Source: Delphinapterus leucas (taxonomy: Eukaryota; Chordata; Mammalia; Artiodactyla; Monodontidae). From it: a DNA stretch of 64,000 bases. Numbering within the stretch: the stretch's first letter is position 1; every line of letters begins with the position of its first letter. Made by a program: the position numbers and the translations under genes. The notes beneath the pieces are model-generated. The model saw only the letters and a list, made by a program, of their open reading frames with translations, did no database searches and was not told the origin of the DNA. Shown here piece by piece: positions 45,430 to 59,699 of this stretch. The DNA lies in NCBI RefSeq assembly GCF_002288925.2, contig NW_022097996.1, forward strand, positions 7,041,289-7,105,288, given 5' to 3'.

Positions 45430-46140
45430 ATATCACCTGTTTCTTTCTTGAAATTGGTACTGTATGTTTTCTCTTTTATTTCTTGATTATCCTCACTAGA
45501 GGCGTATCATTTTTATTAGTTTTTCCAATGAAGAAAATTTGGCTTTGCTAATTTTCTGTTTCCTTGGTTTCTACTCTTTATTATTTCCTTCCTTCTGCCT
45601 GCTTTAGGTTTAATTTACTCTTTTTCTTCCCTGATTGAGTCTTTCTTATTAGAAATTTTCTAATAATAGCATTTTCTAGTGTTTTCTAATAGCATGTGTC
45701 TAGTATTTCCTAATAATAGCATTGCTTTAGCTGCAAACTACATAATTTAGATGTTTTATTATTCATTACCATTCAGTTTGAAACAGCTTTTAAATTTCTC
45801 TTGAGATTTCTTTATTGACACATAGATTATATGGGAGTGTATTGCTCAGTTTGCAAATGTTAAAGGCTTTTCTAGATATCTTAGTATTAACTTCTAATTT
45901 GATTGTTATAGTAGATAACATACTTTAACCATTTCAATATTTTGAAATTGATTGAGTCTCAGTTTATGGTCCTATAGATGGTATATCTTACTGAATGTTC
46001 CATGCACACTTGAAAAGAATGTGTGTTTTACACAGATAGGGCATAGTGTTCCATCAGTGTCAGATCAAGATGTTTGACAGGGTCATTCATATTTTCTATG
46101 TCTTTACTATTTCTGTGACTATCAACTTCTCATATAAAGT
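45430..46140 (-). mobile_element. Old LINE-1 fragment, minus strand
   Basis: Antisense LINE-1: 'ggctttgctaattttctg', 'tatttccttccttctgcctg' and 'gaatgttccatgcacacttg' are antisense landmarks of the ORF2 endonuclease-to-RT linker. It runs toward the LINE-1 5' end to about 46,140, where the orientation changes. The stretch 45,076-45,429 between the LINE-1 pieces is probably LINE-1 too but is too diverged to say. Confidence 0.65.
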
Positions 46141-46142
46141 AT

Positions 46143-48412
46143 GTTTTCAGACCACTACAGAGTTAAGTTAGAAATAAAAAATAAAATAGAAAATTAGCTG
46201 GGAAATTTCCAAATATTTGGAGATTTAAAAATTTGCCAATAGCTCAAAAAGATGAAAAAAAAAACTTAGGTTTAAGTATAACAAAATATGTGCAGGATCT
46301 AAGTGTGAAAAACTAAAAGACTCTGATTAAAAAGATCAAAGAACATCTATGTAAAAAGAGAAGTATTTCATGTTTATGGATTGAAAAAACTAAATATTAT
46401 TAAAATGTCCATTCTTCCCAAATTGATCTATACATTCAACGCAATTACAATCAAAAACCCAAGAAGTTATTTTGTAGATATTTATAAACAGATTCTAAAG
46501 TTTTAAAAAAAGGCCAAAGACTTAGAATAACCCACATAATTTTAAAGAACAACAAAGTTGGAGGACTATGCTATCTGGCTCACTATAAAGCTATAGTTAA
46601 AAAAAAAGCACATGGTATTGGTGAAAGAATGTGCATATTAATGAAACAAAACAGAGAGCCTAGAAACAAACCCACACAAATATAGTCTACTGATTTTTGT
46701 TGCAGTAATAAAGGCAAATCAATGGAGAAAGATCATCTTTTGACAAATGGTGTTGAGAATATTGAACATCCAAAGACACAAACCTTACAACTTCCGTAAG
46801 TATTAACTCAAAATGGATCATAAACATACATATAAAACACGAAACTATAAAACTTCCAGAAGAAAACATAAGACAATGTCTGGATGCTTTGACAACAAAT
46901 TTTTAGATATAACACCAATAGCATGATTCATAAAAGAATAAAAATGACATATTGGATTTTATTACAGTTAAAAATTCTGCTCTGTGGAAAACACAGTAAA
47001 GAGAATTTTAAAAGTTAGTCACAGATGGGAGAAATTATATACAAAACATATATATGATAGAGGATTTGATCCAAATACAAATCACCCTAAAAACTCAACA
47101 ATAATAATACAAACAACCCAATTTAGAAATGGGAAAAAAAATCTGAACAAACACTCCATCAGAGAAAATGTACAGATGGCAAATAAGCAGAGGAGGGGAT
47201 TCTCAACATCATCTGTCATGAGGAAATTGCAAATTAAAACAATGAAATACCCCTACATACCTGTTAGAATGAGTAAAACCCAAAAAGCAGACAATACAAA
47301 TTGCTGGTAAGGACGCAGAGCAAGAGGAACTCTCATTCATTACTGGTAGAAGCACAATGGTACAAACACTTTGGAAGACAGTTTATAAGTTTCTTGCAAA
47401 GTTAAACATAGTTTTGCCATAAAATCCAACAATCGTACTCCTCAGTATTTATGCAAGTAATTTGAAAACTTATGTTCGTACAAAAACCAGAACATGAATG
47501 TTTATAGCAGCTTTATTCACAATCACCAAAAACTGAAAGAAACCAAAATGACCTTCAATATGTGAATGAATAAACATACTGGTTTTATCAACACAAGGGA
47601 TAGCATTCAGTAATAAAAAGAAATGAAGCAACAAAAAGACATGGATGAACCTTAAGTACATACTACTAAGTGAAAGAAAATCTGAAAAATGTACCTAATA
47701 TATGATTTCAGTTATATGACATTCTGCAAAAGGCAGTAAAAAAACAATAAAAGAACTAGTGGGTGTTAGGAATTTAGAGGAAGTGCATAATTCCCCATTC
47801 CTTAGATGTGGGCTGTGCAAAGTGACGTCCTTTCAAAGAGTACAATATGAAAAAGGGAAAAAAAGAGTAACTGTACAGTGGAGAAGTTGGACAAACACGA
47901 ACAAGCTAGATGACCACCATCAACAGTGATATCAAGTTGACAGGAGGCACACTTGATATGATGTGATGAAATGGAACTTCACCTCTGTGGCCTTCCTTAC
48001 AAAAACTTATAATCTCAATCTAATCACTTAAAAAATCAGATAAGCCTCAATTGAGGGGTATTCTGCAAAACATCTGCCCAGTACTCCTCAAAACTGTCAA
48101 AGTCATCAAAAACAACAATGCCACAGCCAGAGGAACCTAAGAAGACATGATGTCTTATCATAACATGGTGTCCTAGACGGGGTCTTAGAACTAAAAACAA
48201 ACATTAGGTAAAAATTAAGGAAATCTGAAATAAACATGGACCTTAATAATGTGTGAATATTGGTTCAACAGTGAAAAGTGTACCATTTAATGTAAAATGT
48301 TCCTTATGGGGAAAGAATGGGCATGAGCATATATGGGAACTCTGTACTATATCTGCAGTTTTTCTGTAAATCTAAAACTGTTCTAAAAAGCCATTTATTT
48401 TTTTTAAATACT
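46143..48412 (+). mobile_element. Old LINE-1 (L1M-like), 3' half, plus strand
   Basis: ORF2 from the linker to the C-terminus, broken throughout: 'attcttcccaaattgatc', 'atcaaaaacccaagaag', a plus-strand frame at 46,984-47,310 with 'RKLQIKTMKYPYIPVRM', and 'atgaatgaataaacatactgg'. The 3' UTR ends 'gttctaaaaagcc' after 'ctgtaaatctaaaact', the usual L1M 3' end. High divergence and lost frames mark it as ancient. Confidence 0.8.
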
Positions 48413-49068
48413 ATTAAAATATCATAGCTGTCTTGCCCATTTCATATGTTCATGCCTCCAAGGCTAAGAAATATAGAATTAACTAAATGGATCTTTTGTT
48501 AAAGATGAGCTGAAAGGAAATACCTCACAATGAGACAGGGGAAATGACTTTAAACTATGCAGTTTTCCCTTTTAAAACTGTTCAACTCAAATGTTCTCAG
48601 AAAGATTTTGTTTTACATTATTAAATCTGAAAGAGTTTTCATACCTCTTGTACTTATGCCAAAATTAAAGGAGCCAGGAAAAGTATCCATTTCAAAGGAA
48701 AAAGGAAGTGACTCTCCAGTTTGTTATGCAAAATCCTGTGCTCCTGAAAAACAAAGAAGTGAACAAAACAGAAGATAAAATGTTAGAGGAAAATTGATGA
48801 CAAAAATTACCTTAAAGGCTTAGAAAAAGCTGGAAATTCATAGTGTGTATTTTCTGTTTTTCTTGCTTGCTGAAAAAGAAACAAAGTATTAAGGTGCAGA
48901 TGTTTCTAAAGATACGGAATCACACATAGAAACGCTGCTTCAAACAGACACTCTTTAATGAAAATCCATTTGTTTAGAAAGTTATTTCCTGTTCAGTATA
49001 AAAGAAAGAATAGTTTGTAGACAGAATTAACTAGAAACTTGTGAAATCATTTGTTGGTTTTATTTAAA
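48413..49068. other. Unassigned sequence between repeats
   Basis: A 73-codon frame at 48,557-48,778 has no recognisable domain. No repeat core was recognised. Confidence 0.35.
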
Positions 49069-49310
49069 AATAATAAAACTATTATTTATCAAACATTTAA
49101 TATGGTAGGCATTGTCCCTAATATTTTACCTGGGTTATCTCATTTAACCACCAAAACCATCCCAGAAGATATACATTTCATTTCCATTTTACAAGAAAAG
49201 AAACCAACTCTATGAGAATTTAATAAACATATCTAGTAAGAATAAGTCCTGGTATTTGAACCTAGCAATAATGCTTCAGACTGATGCCTACTTTGTAACA
49301 CTGTCTCCTA
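49069..49310 (+). repeat. MIR SINE, plus strand
   Basis: Core order is preserved: 'aaacatttaatatggtagg', 'cattgtccctaatattttac', 'tatctcatttaaccacc', 'tttccattttacaagaaaag' and 'taagtcctggtatttgaacc'. Nearly full length but diverged. Confidence 0.75.
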
Positions 49311-49379
49311 GTCATGGGTATAAATAAGACTACTTAGCCTACAGAAACTTTGCTTCAATTGAAAGAGGATATAAATTTG

Positions 49380-51705
49380 TAAATATTTATGCATGCATAT
49401 AAATCTATAAAGCAAATATTAACAGACCTAAAGGGAGAAAAGGACAGCAATACAAAAATAGTAGAGGACTTCAATACCGCACTTTTATCAATGGGTGGAT
49501 TATCCAAACAGAAAATCAAAAAAGAAGCACTGGACTTAAAACGACACATTAGACCTATAGGCCAATATCCCTGATTAAGATAGATGTAAAAATCCTCAAC
49601 AAAATATTTACAAATTGAATTTGGCAATACACTAAATGGATCATACACCACGATCAAGTAGGATTTATTTCTGGGATGCAAGGATGATTCAATATACACA
49701 AATTAATTAGTGTTTTACACCACATTAACAAAATGAAGAATAAAACTCATACGATCAACTTAATAGATGCAAAGAATCATTTGACAAAATTCAATATCTA
49801 TGTATGATAAAAACTCTCAACAAATTGGGTATAGAAAGAACACACTTCAACACAATAAAGGCCATATTGTGGCCTCACAGCTCTTATCACACTCAAAGGT
49901 AAAAAGCTGAAAACTAAAAGCATTTTCTCTAAGATCAGGAACAAGACAAGGATGTCCAGTCTTGCCACTTTCATTCAACATCGTACCAGAAGTCTTAGCC
50001 GGAGCAATTAAGCAAGAAAAGAAATAAAAGGCATCCAAATAAGAAAGGAAAAAATAAAACTAATAAAACTATCATATTTGCAGATGTAAAAAATCCTAAA
50101 GACTCCACCAAAAATTGTTAGAACTAATAAGTAAATTTGCAGGATACAGAATCAATACACAAAAATTTGTTGCATTTCTATACACTAATAATTAACTTCT
50201 GATAGAGAAATTAAGAAAATCTCATTTTCAATTACATCAAAAAGAATAAAATACCTAGAAATAAATTTAACAAAGGAGATGAAAGACCTGTACACTGAAA
50301 ACTATAAAGACATTGATGAAAGAAACTGAAAAAGACAAAAAAGAAATAGGAAGGTATTTTATGCTTATGGATTGGAAGAATTAAATTGTTAAAATGTCCA
50401 CACCAGGCAAGAGAGTTGATGCAATTCCAATAAAAATTCCAATGGCATTTTTCACAAAAATAGTACAAATCCTATAATTTTTATGGAACCACAAAAGACC
50501 CACAATAACCAAAGCAATCTAAAGAAAAACAAAAAAGCTGGAGGCATCAAACCTCCTGATTTAAACTATATTACAAAGTCATAGTCATAGTTTTCAAGAA
50601 CACAATGGGGGCTTCCCTGGTGGCGCAGTGGTTTGGAGTCCACCTGCCGATGCAGGGGACGCGGGTTCATGCCCCGGTCCGGGGGGAATCCCGCATGCCG
50701 TGGAGCGGCTGGGCCCATGAGCCATGGCCGCTGGGCCTGCGCATCCAGAGCCTGTGCTCCGCAATGGGAGAGGCCACGGCAGTGAGAGGCCCGCGTACTG
50801 CAAAAAAAAAAAAAAAAAAAAAGAACACAATGGGGAAAGAACAGTCTCTTTAATAAATGGTGTTGGAAAAACTGGACAGCCACATGCAAAAGAATGAAGC
50901 TGGACCACAATCTTTTACCATAAACAAAATCAACTCAAATTGGATTAAAGACTTGAATGTAAGACCTGAACCATCAAACTCCTAAAAGAAATCACAGGGG
51001 GTAAGCTCCTAGACCTCAATCTCGGCAATAACTTTTTGGATTTGACACTGAAAGGAAAGACAATAAAAGCAAACATAAATTAGTGGGACTGCATCAAACC
51101 AAAAAGTTTCTGTACATCAAAAGAAACCAACAAAATGAAAAGGCACCCTACCAAATGGGAGAATATATTTGCAAATCATATATCTGATAAGTGGTTAATA
51201 TACAATATATATATAAAACTCATACAACTCAATTTAAAAAAAACCCAATTTAAAAATGAGTGTGGGAAGTGAATAGACATTTATTCCAAAGAAGACATAC
51301 AAATGGCCAACACATACATGAAAAGGTCCTCAACATCGGTAATCATTAGGGAGATACAAATCAAAACCACAATGAGATATCACCTCACACCTGTCAGAAT
51401 GGCTATTATCAAAAACACAAGCAATAACAAGTATTGGCAAAGATGTGGAGAAAAGGGGACCCTTGTATACTTTGGTAGGAATGTAAATTGGTATAGCCAC
51501 TATGGAAAACAGCCTGAAGTTTCCTCAAAAAATTAAAAATAGAACTACATAATCCAGTAATTCTATTGGGCATTTATTCAAAGAAAACAAAATCACTATA
51601 CCAAAAAGATATCTTCACTCTCATATTCACTACAGCATTATTTACAATAGCCAAGGCATGGAATAGTCTAAGTGTCCATTGATGGCTGAATGGATCAAGA
51701 AAATG
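49380..51705 (+). mobile_element. Old LINE-1, ORF2 region, plus strand
   Basis: Starts in the endonuclease (frame at 49,389-49,574, with 'EDFNTALLSMGG'). It jumps by deletion to the RT ('caagtaggatttatttctgg', 'aggaacaagacaaggatgtcc') and continues through the C-terminus ('[19 protein letters not shown]' at 51,303-51,536) to about 51,705. A (GT)n tract follows there and no 3' UTR is seen. A CHR SINE is inserted at 50,611-50,820. The many stops show it is dead. Confidence 0.82.
50611..50820 (+). mobile_element. CHR SINE in old LINE-1
   Basis: Full-length long GC-rich CHR SINE with an A-tail of about 22 bases. A perfect 15-bp duplication, aagaacacaatgggg, flanks it at 50,596-50,610 and 50,821-50,835. 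Frames across it are artefacts. Confidence 0.95.
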
Positions 51706-51744
51706 GATGTGCGTGTCTGTGTGTGTGTGTATCACATATTTTTA

Positions 51745-54640
51745 TTTATTTTTTATTCAAAAAATAAGCTATCTGTACTGTATTTTTAGTTTCTATTTAT
51801 TTCCACTCTGATCTTTGTTATTTCTCTCTTTCTACTAGTTCTAGGCTTAGTGTGTTCTTCTCCAGTTCTTTTAGGTGGAATGTGAAGCTGTTTGAGATTT
51901 TTTCTTGTTTCATGAGGTAGGCATCTATCATGATAAACTTCCCTTCTAGTACTGCTTTTGCTTCATCCCATATGTTACAGTACGTGCATTTTCATTTTTG
52001 TTTGTCTCAAGGCATTTTTTAGTTTCTCTTTTGATTTCTTCTTTGATTCAATGTTGTTAACAGTATGATTTTAAATCTCAACCTATTTGTAAATTTTCCA
52101 TTTTTCCCTTTGCCTTTGATTTCTAGTTTCATTTAATTGTAATCACAAAAGATACCTGGTATGATTTCTGTATCTTTAAGTTTATTAAGATTTGTTTTGT
52201 AGCTATGTGATCTATTTTGAAGAGACATCCATGTAATCTTGAGAAATTGTATTCTGCTGCTGTTGGGTGGGATATTATGTATATGTCTTTTAGATTGATT
52301 TGGTCTATAGTGCTATAAAATCCTTTATTTCCTTGTTGATATTCAGTCTAGATGTTCTATCCTTTGTTGAAAGTGGGGTATTGAAGTCTACTTTTATGGA
52401 ATTGTTGTCTATTTCTCCCTTCAGTTCTGTCAATGTTTGCTTTATATATTTATATTGCTCTGATGTTGGGTGCGTATATATATTTCTTATACTTTCCTGG
52501 TGGATTAATCCATTTATCATTATATAATGTTATTCTTTATCTCTTTTGACAGTTTTTGACCTAAAGTTTATTCCGTCTGATATGTCTAGTCATTTCTGCT
52601 CTTTTGGTTACCATTTATAGGGAATATCTTTTTCCAATCTTCACTTTTAGCCTATGTGTTTCCTTACATCTAAAGTGAGGATTTTTCCTAGACAACATAT
52701 AATTGAGTCTTATTTTTTTACATCCATTCAGCCACTCTATGTCTTTTAATTGGAGAGTTTAATCCATTTATGTTTAAACTTATTATTGGTAAGGAATGAT
52801 CTAATATTATCATTTTGTCCTTTGTTTTCTATTAATCTTTTTTGTTCTTTTGTATGTCTTTTTTCCTCTCTTGTTGCCTTCCATTGTGTTTTGTTGAACT
52901 TTTTTGTACTTTATATGCATTAATTCCTTTCTCTTTTTATTTTGTGTAACTTCTATAAGTATATTTTTTGTGGTTACCTTGGGGCTTACATAAAATATCA
53001 TAGTTAAGGTAGTCTATGTTAAGCTGATAACAACTTAAGTTCAATTGCATACAAAAACTCTACACTTAACTTCTCTTTAGCTCACACTTTATGTTGTTGT
53101 TGTCACAACTTATATTTCAATTTCTACTGTGTATTCTTTAACATGTTTTTCAGTTTTAGTTACTTTTAATACTTTCATCATTGACTTTGATACTAAAATT
53201 AAAAGTAATTTACCCATCACAATTAAAGTTATAATGTATTCTGGTTTTATCTATAGATGAGTTTACATTTATATGTTTATATAATATATATGTATGTATA
53301 TTTCATACTTTCTTACACTATCATGTTGCTGTTTAGCATCCTTTCAACTTTAAAAAATCTCATTAGCACTTACAGTGCCTTACAGTTTATCACAGTTTAC
53401 AGTGATAAACTCCTTCAGCTTTTGTTTAGTGATGTCTTTATGTCTTCTTTATTTTTTGAAAGACTGTTTTGCCAGGTATAGCATTCTTAGTTGATAGTTT
53501 TTTTCTTTCAGCATTTTAACTACATCATCCCACTCCCTCCAGACTTGCAAGATTTCTGCTGAAAAATCTACTCACAGTTTTATGGTGGTTCTTTTGTATG
53601 TGACATGTTGTTTTCTCTTGCCACTTTCAGAATTTCTTGTCTCTGACTTTTCACAGTTTTAATGAGTCTTCATCTGGGTTTCTTTGGATTCATCTCATTT
53701 GAGACATTTTGGGCTTTGTGCATGTGGATGCCCATTTCTTTTTTCAGATTTGGGAAATTTTCAGCCATTATTTTTTTTAAATAAGCTATCTGGTCCTTTC
53801 TCTCTTTTTCTCTCTCTTTCTATGATTTCCATCATGTGTATACTGGTCTTCTTGTCGGTGTCCTATAAGCCGCTTGCTTTCTTTATTCTTTTTTTCTACT
53901 TTAACTGAATAATTATCAATGACCCATCTTTGAGCTGAGTGGTCCTTTCTTCTGCTTGATCTACTCTAACATTCTGGATTTAACTGGTGTCACTGGTCCA
54001 TATTCATATCTGGAGATGTGAGAAACAGAAGCCAATAGGCTGTGTCTCCTATGTCATTTGGTGAAGGGGTGGGATATATCAGGCTTTATGAATGATACTG
54101 CTATGTTTAATATAGGGTTCCATTCCCTGCCCTAGTGTTGAGCTGAGGTTGGGTCAAATTGTTGGGATTTTGTTGCTGCCTCTGAAGGCAGATAAGGTAG
54201 TTAGTTACCTAGATATTGAATCAGTGTTAGGCTGGCCTGCCAGGGATTTTATATTGCCAATGTAGGTGGATTGAACAGCCCACCAGTGCACTGATTGTGG
54301 AGTGTGTTTTGGGTTGGCCTACAAGTCTTTGAGGTTGCTGCTCTGGATGAATCAATCCACATGTGTCTTGGCTCAAGAGCAGATGCTGGAGCACCTTACT
54401 GGTTCTCTGTTGAGCTTTTCCATTCTCTGTCATGTGAACAGAGAAAGAAAACTATTCTTGAGGCTTTTTGTTTGTTTGTTTTTGTCTACGCCTGCTGGTG
54501 ATTCAGTGTTAAAGACCTCTCCAGCACCCAATTTGGGATATCTGAGAGCAATTAAAAGAAAACCCAGGGAACTCACCTTGTTGCCATTCCTCAAGTCTAG
54601 AGGTCTCTAGCCAGTCTGTCTTTTGCTTTTTAGCTTTCAG
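51745..54640 (-). mobile_element. Old LINE-1, 5' half, minus strand
   Basis: Antisense LINE-1 from the ORF2 linker ('gcttcatcccatatgtta') through the endonuclease to ORF1 and probably the 5' UTR. A minus-strand frame at 52,305-52,520 shows 'KVDFNTPLSTKDR' of the endonuclease. 'actacatcatcccactccc' and 'tctgctgaaaaatctactc' near 53,520-53,575 and 'ttttcagccattatttttttt' near 53,760 mark the upstream ORF1 side. The right end is approximate. Confidence 0.72.
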
Positions 54641-55497
54641 AGGTGTTTTTCTGTCTTCCACTTAATTATATCCAGAGTATTTAGTTGTAACTAGAGAAAA
54701 TAAGCAGGGAAAACTGAGTCTATAACACTTTGTTCCAAAAACAAAATTGGCCACAGGTGTTGAATAATATTGTACATTAAAATGTAATCAAGTGTAAATA
54801 CCTTTTGAGTAACACTCCAAGGCACAATAAAAGTCAAGTTGACCATTCTTTACTATATAAAGAATTAAGCTAGGCACTTTGGGGATACTAACATTTGTGA
54901 AAGACATAGATAATGCTCTTGAGTACTTCTAATATGACAAGTCTAGTGAGGAGAGTAATGTAAGAAAGATAAAACTAAACATTTTGTTCTAGGGAGGTAA
55001 TAAGTACTACAAAAGAGATTTTAAAATAACAGGAGAGTGTTGTTGTTGTTGTTGCTTTTAATATGTATCTCAGGTAATTGGGTAATTTAGGACTTGAGGT
55101 TGAAAAAAACAGTTATTATTACTTATACCAATTTAACGTGTGTAAATTAGGAAAATCCCAGCAATCCAAGACATATGGTCACCTTACCCTTAAGATTTTT
55201 TTTAACTATTTATTGTGGAAATATTTAACATATACATATATTTAGAGAATAGTATAATGAATCCTTAATTGCCCACCATCCTAGTTCAATAACTATAAAT
55301 CTATGGCCAGTTTTCACTCTTCCATACTCCCCCAATGCCCCTCTGCCTTATCAATATTTAAAAGCAAATTCTGTGCAGTTTCTAGAGTCAACCCTTGATC
55401 AAAACACTAATCACTTTTGTTGTATGACTTTCTCTTTCTCCCTATTAGGCCCTTTTCTAATCACCCCCATCCATATGTTATATTTTGTTTTACTTGT
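54641..55497. other. Sequence upstream of ADAM29, presumably intron
   Basis: No exon, promoter or repeat core recognised. A (TTG)n run lies near 55,038-55,054. The stretch ends in a pyrimidine-rich tract leading to the acceptor site at 55,498, so it is probably the last intron of the ADAM29 transcript. Confidence 0.4.
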
Positions 55498-55500
55498 AGG
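55484..55500 (+). promoter_or_regulatory. ADAM29: Putative 3' splice site before the ADAM29 coding exon
   Basis: A T-rich tract 'tattttgttttacttgtag' ends in AG at 55,498-55,499. Genes of the ADAM20/21/29/30 type keep the whole coding region in one exon behind non-coding 5' exons, so an acceptor about 150-180 bases upstream of the start is expected. This is inferred from sequence only. Confidence 0.45.
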
Positions 55501-55579
55501 GCTTATGCTCTAATGGTTCAACTCTGCCAGAAGACAGATACTTAATGATAAGCTCTGTACACTAAGCAGCTCAGAATAA

Positions 55580-57863
<2,284 letters not shown>

Positions 57864-59690
57864 AACAATTAGTACCCAAAAATGTATCTGAATAGATATG
57901 CATTAAAAAAGGTAACTCCTATAATGTTTCTACTTATTCTTCTTTATTTTAAATAATTAGAAATTTTATTTTTCCTGAAATGTATTTCTTTATATTTTCT
58001 AGAAAAAGGCATGGTACCTGGGTGGTGTACCAGTTTTTAAGTTACTGCTTTTCAGTGTCAAAGCCCCTTCCCATTTTGTGCTCTGCATTATAGGAATCAC
58101 ACAGCTGCTGTATCAGCCCTCTTTCTACAGAGATCTGCAGTAGGGTGAATGCAAGGGGATTTGGGAATCTGGGAGATCTGCTTCCTGTATGTCAATCTTA
58201 ATAACAAATTTTACACTGGCAGTTATACTTAGTTTCAATATCCTTTAAAAAAAAAATTCAATCCAGACCAACCTCATTGTCAGTCTAAAAGATACCAGCA
58301 TAGCTGTCTGGGTCTGAGCCCCAGGTCTTTGATCTCTCTACCAATGTCTCAGATCCTCTGCACCAGCTTAGCAGTACCTGCTGTGAGAGTTTTGAGTCTC
58401 ATTTTTGAGATTCATGGGGCCAGCCTTACAGTTCTCCAGATTCAAGTAACCCTACTTCTTCCCTTTGCTCTTCAGCTCCATGAATGAAATCACCTTCTTG
58501 CAATTAGTATTTTATGGTTATTAACCAGTTACTAGCACAATGCCTCCCTTAACTTGCTGTGTTCTTTAGTAGCTGGTTACCCAATGCTTTATATTTAATT
58601 CCATCCCCCTAAAATCACTGATTTTTTTTTTCTGACTGAATTCTGTTACAGTACTCATCTTGGTATAATGAAGTACTTATTCATTAAGTACCATTCATTG
58701 GGAGTGAGGAAATATCAATTTTTTTTCTTTGTTTGATTGAGTTTTTCTTTACCACTGCCCTTAACCATCTTGGGAAAATTACTTACATTTACTGCAAGTT
58801 TCCAACAAAATTTTAAAAAGTACAGAATGATAATAATAGTTGTCTCTAAATTTCTGGGTTTCTTTGGTTATAAAATAGGGTAAAAAAGATACTTTCAATT
58901 TTAGTTAGGTCTATGCAGACAAGCAATGTTTCTGAAAATGACAGCTATACAATGCCAAGAACATTTCTTAAAATTTTATTTTAAAAGTATCATAGAACTG
59001 TGGAGGAAATGAAGATTAGAAGACTTAAAAATTACAAGGAAGGGAAAACAATTTAAATTATCAGTACTTTTTCCCCTGGAACAAAAATCTTTGTTCCCTG
59101 TAACATGATGGTTTTGAAAATAAATTAATGATCAAGCTTGGCCTACCCAGTTAGAATTCCTCTGTTGAAGAAAGAGAAACCTGAAAAACTCTTAGTGTGC
59201 AGAATAGACTAGATTGATAAATTAGGCACTTAAGGGCATCAAATTCAAAATGAGTTTTTCCCACACCACTTTTGCTGAGTTTAGATCCATTTGCTGGGAA
59301 ATAGGTTAAAGTCTTTAAAGACAAAGATATCTGCAATCTATTCTAGTTAGGAAGCAAAGACCTAGTGGAAAGGAGTTTGCCTCAAGGACATGTAATGCCT
59401 TCTCTTTAAAACATCTGGCTGATTTTGAAGGAGCTTGGAATATAAGCTAGAGAACTTGGTTTTGAAGATTTGAGTATCAGAACATAGTCACCCATTGCTT
59501 TCAGCGCTGAGAAAATAGAGGCTTATGGGCTCCCAGTATAAAGTCCAGTAAAGTATATGTGTCTCACTAAAACTACACTATCTCTGACCAAACTCAATTC
59601 CTTATTGAATTAAAGTCATCAGTCACTCAGCCTAACTTCCAAACAGAGGAAAGATAGAAACTTCTCAAGTTGAAGGTAACTCCTATGGTT
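57864..59690. other. Downstream of ADAM29: 3' UTR or intergenic, no recognised gene
   Basis: The first part is probably 3' UTR. T-runs and A-runs occur, for instance at 58,246 and 58,621. A frame at 59,151-59,336 (minus) has no recognisable domain. A slightly GC-richer patch at 58,020-58,480 may be an old repeat, but I cannot name it. Confidence 0.4.
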
Positions 59691-59699
59691 CCTTATATA

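Noticed and set aside
49380..54640. Plus then minus LINE-1 as one twin-primed insertion
   Set aside because: In a 5' inversion the inverted part lies on the 5' side of the 3' part. Here it is on the far side, and the plus part has no 3' UTR at the junction. Two separate elements fit better.
57864..59690. Hidden coding exon downstream of ADAM29
   Set aside because: ADAM29 already ends with a complete tail and stop. No frame longer than about 60 codons or conserved motif is seen.
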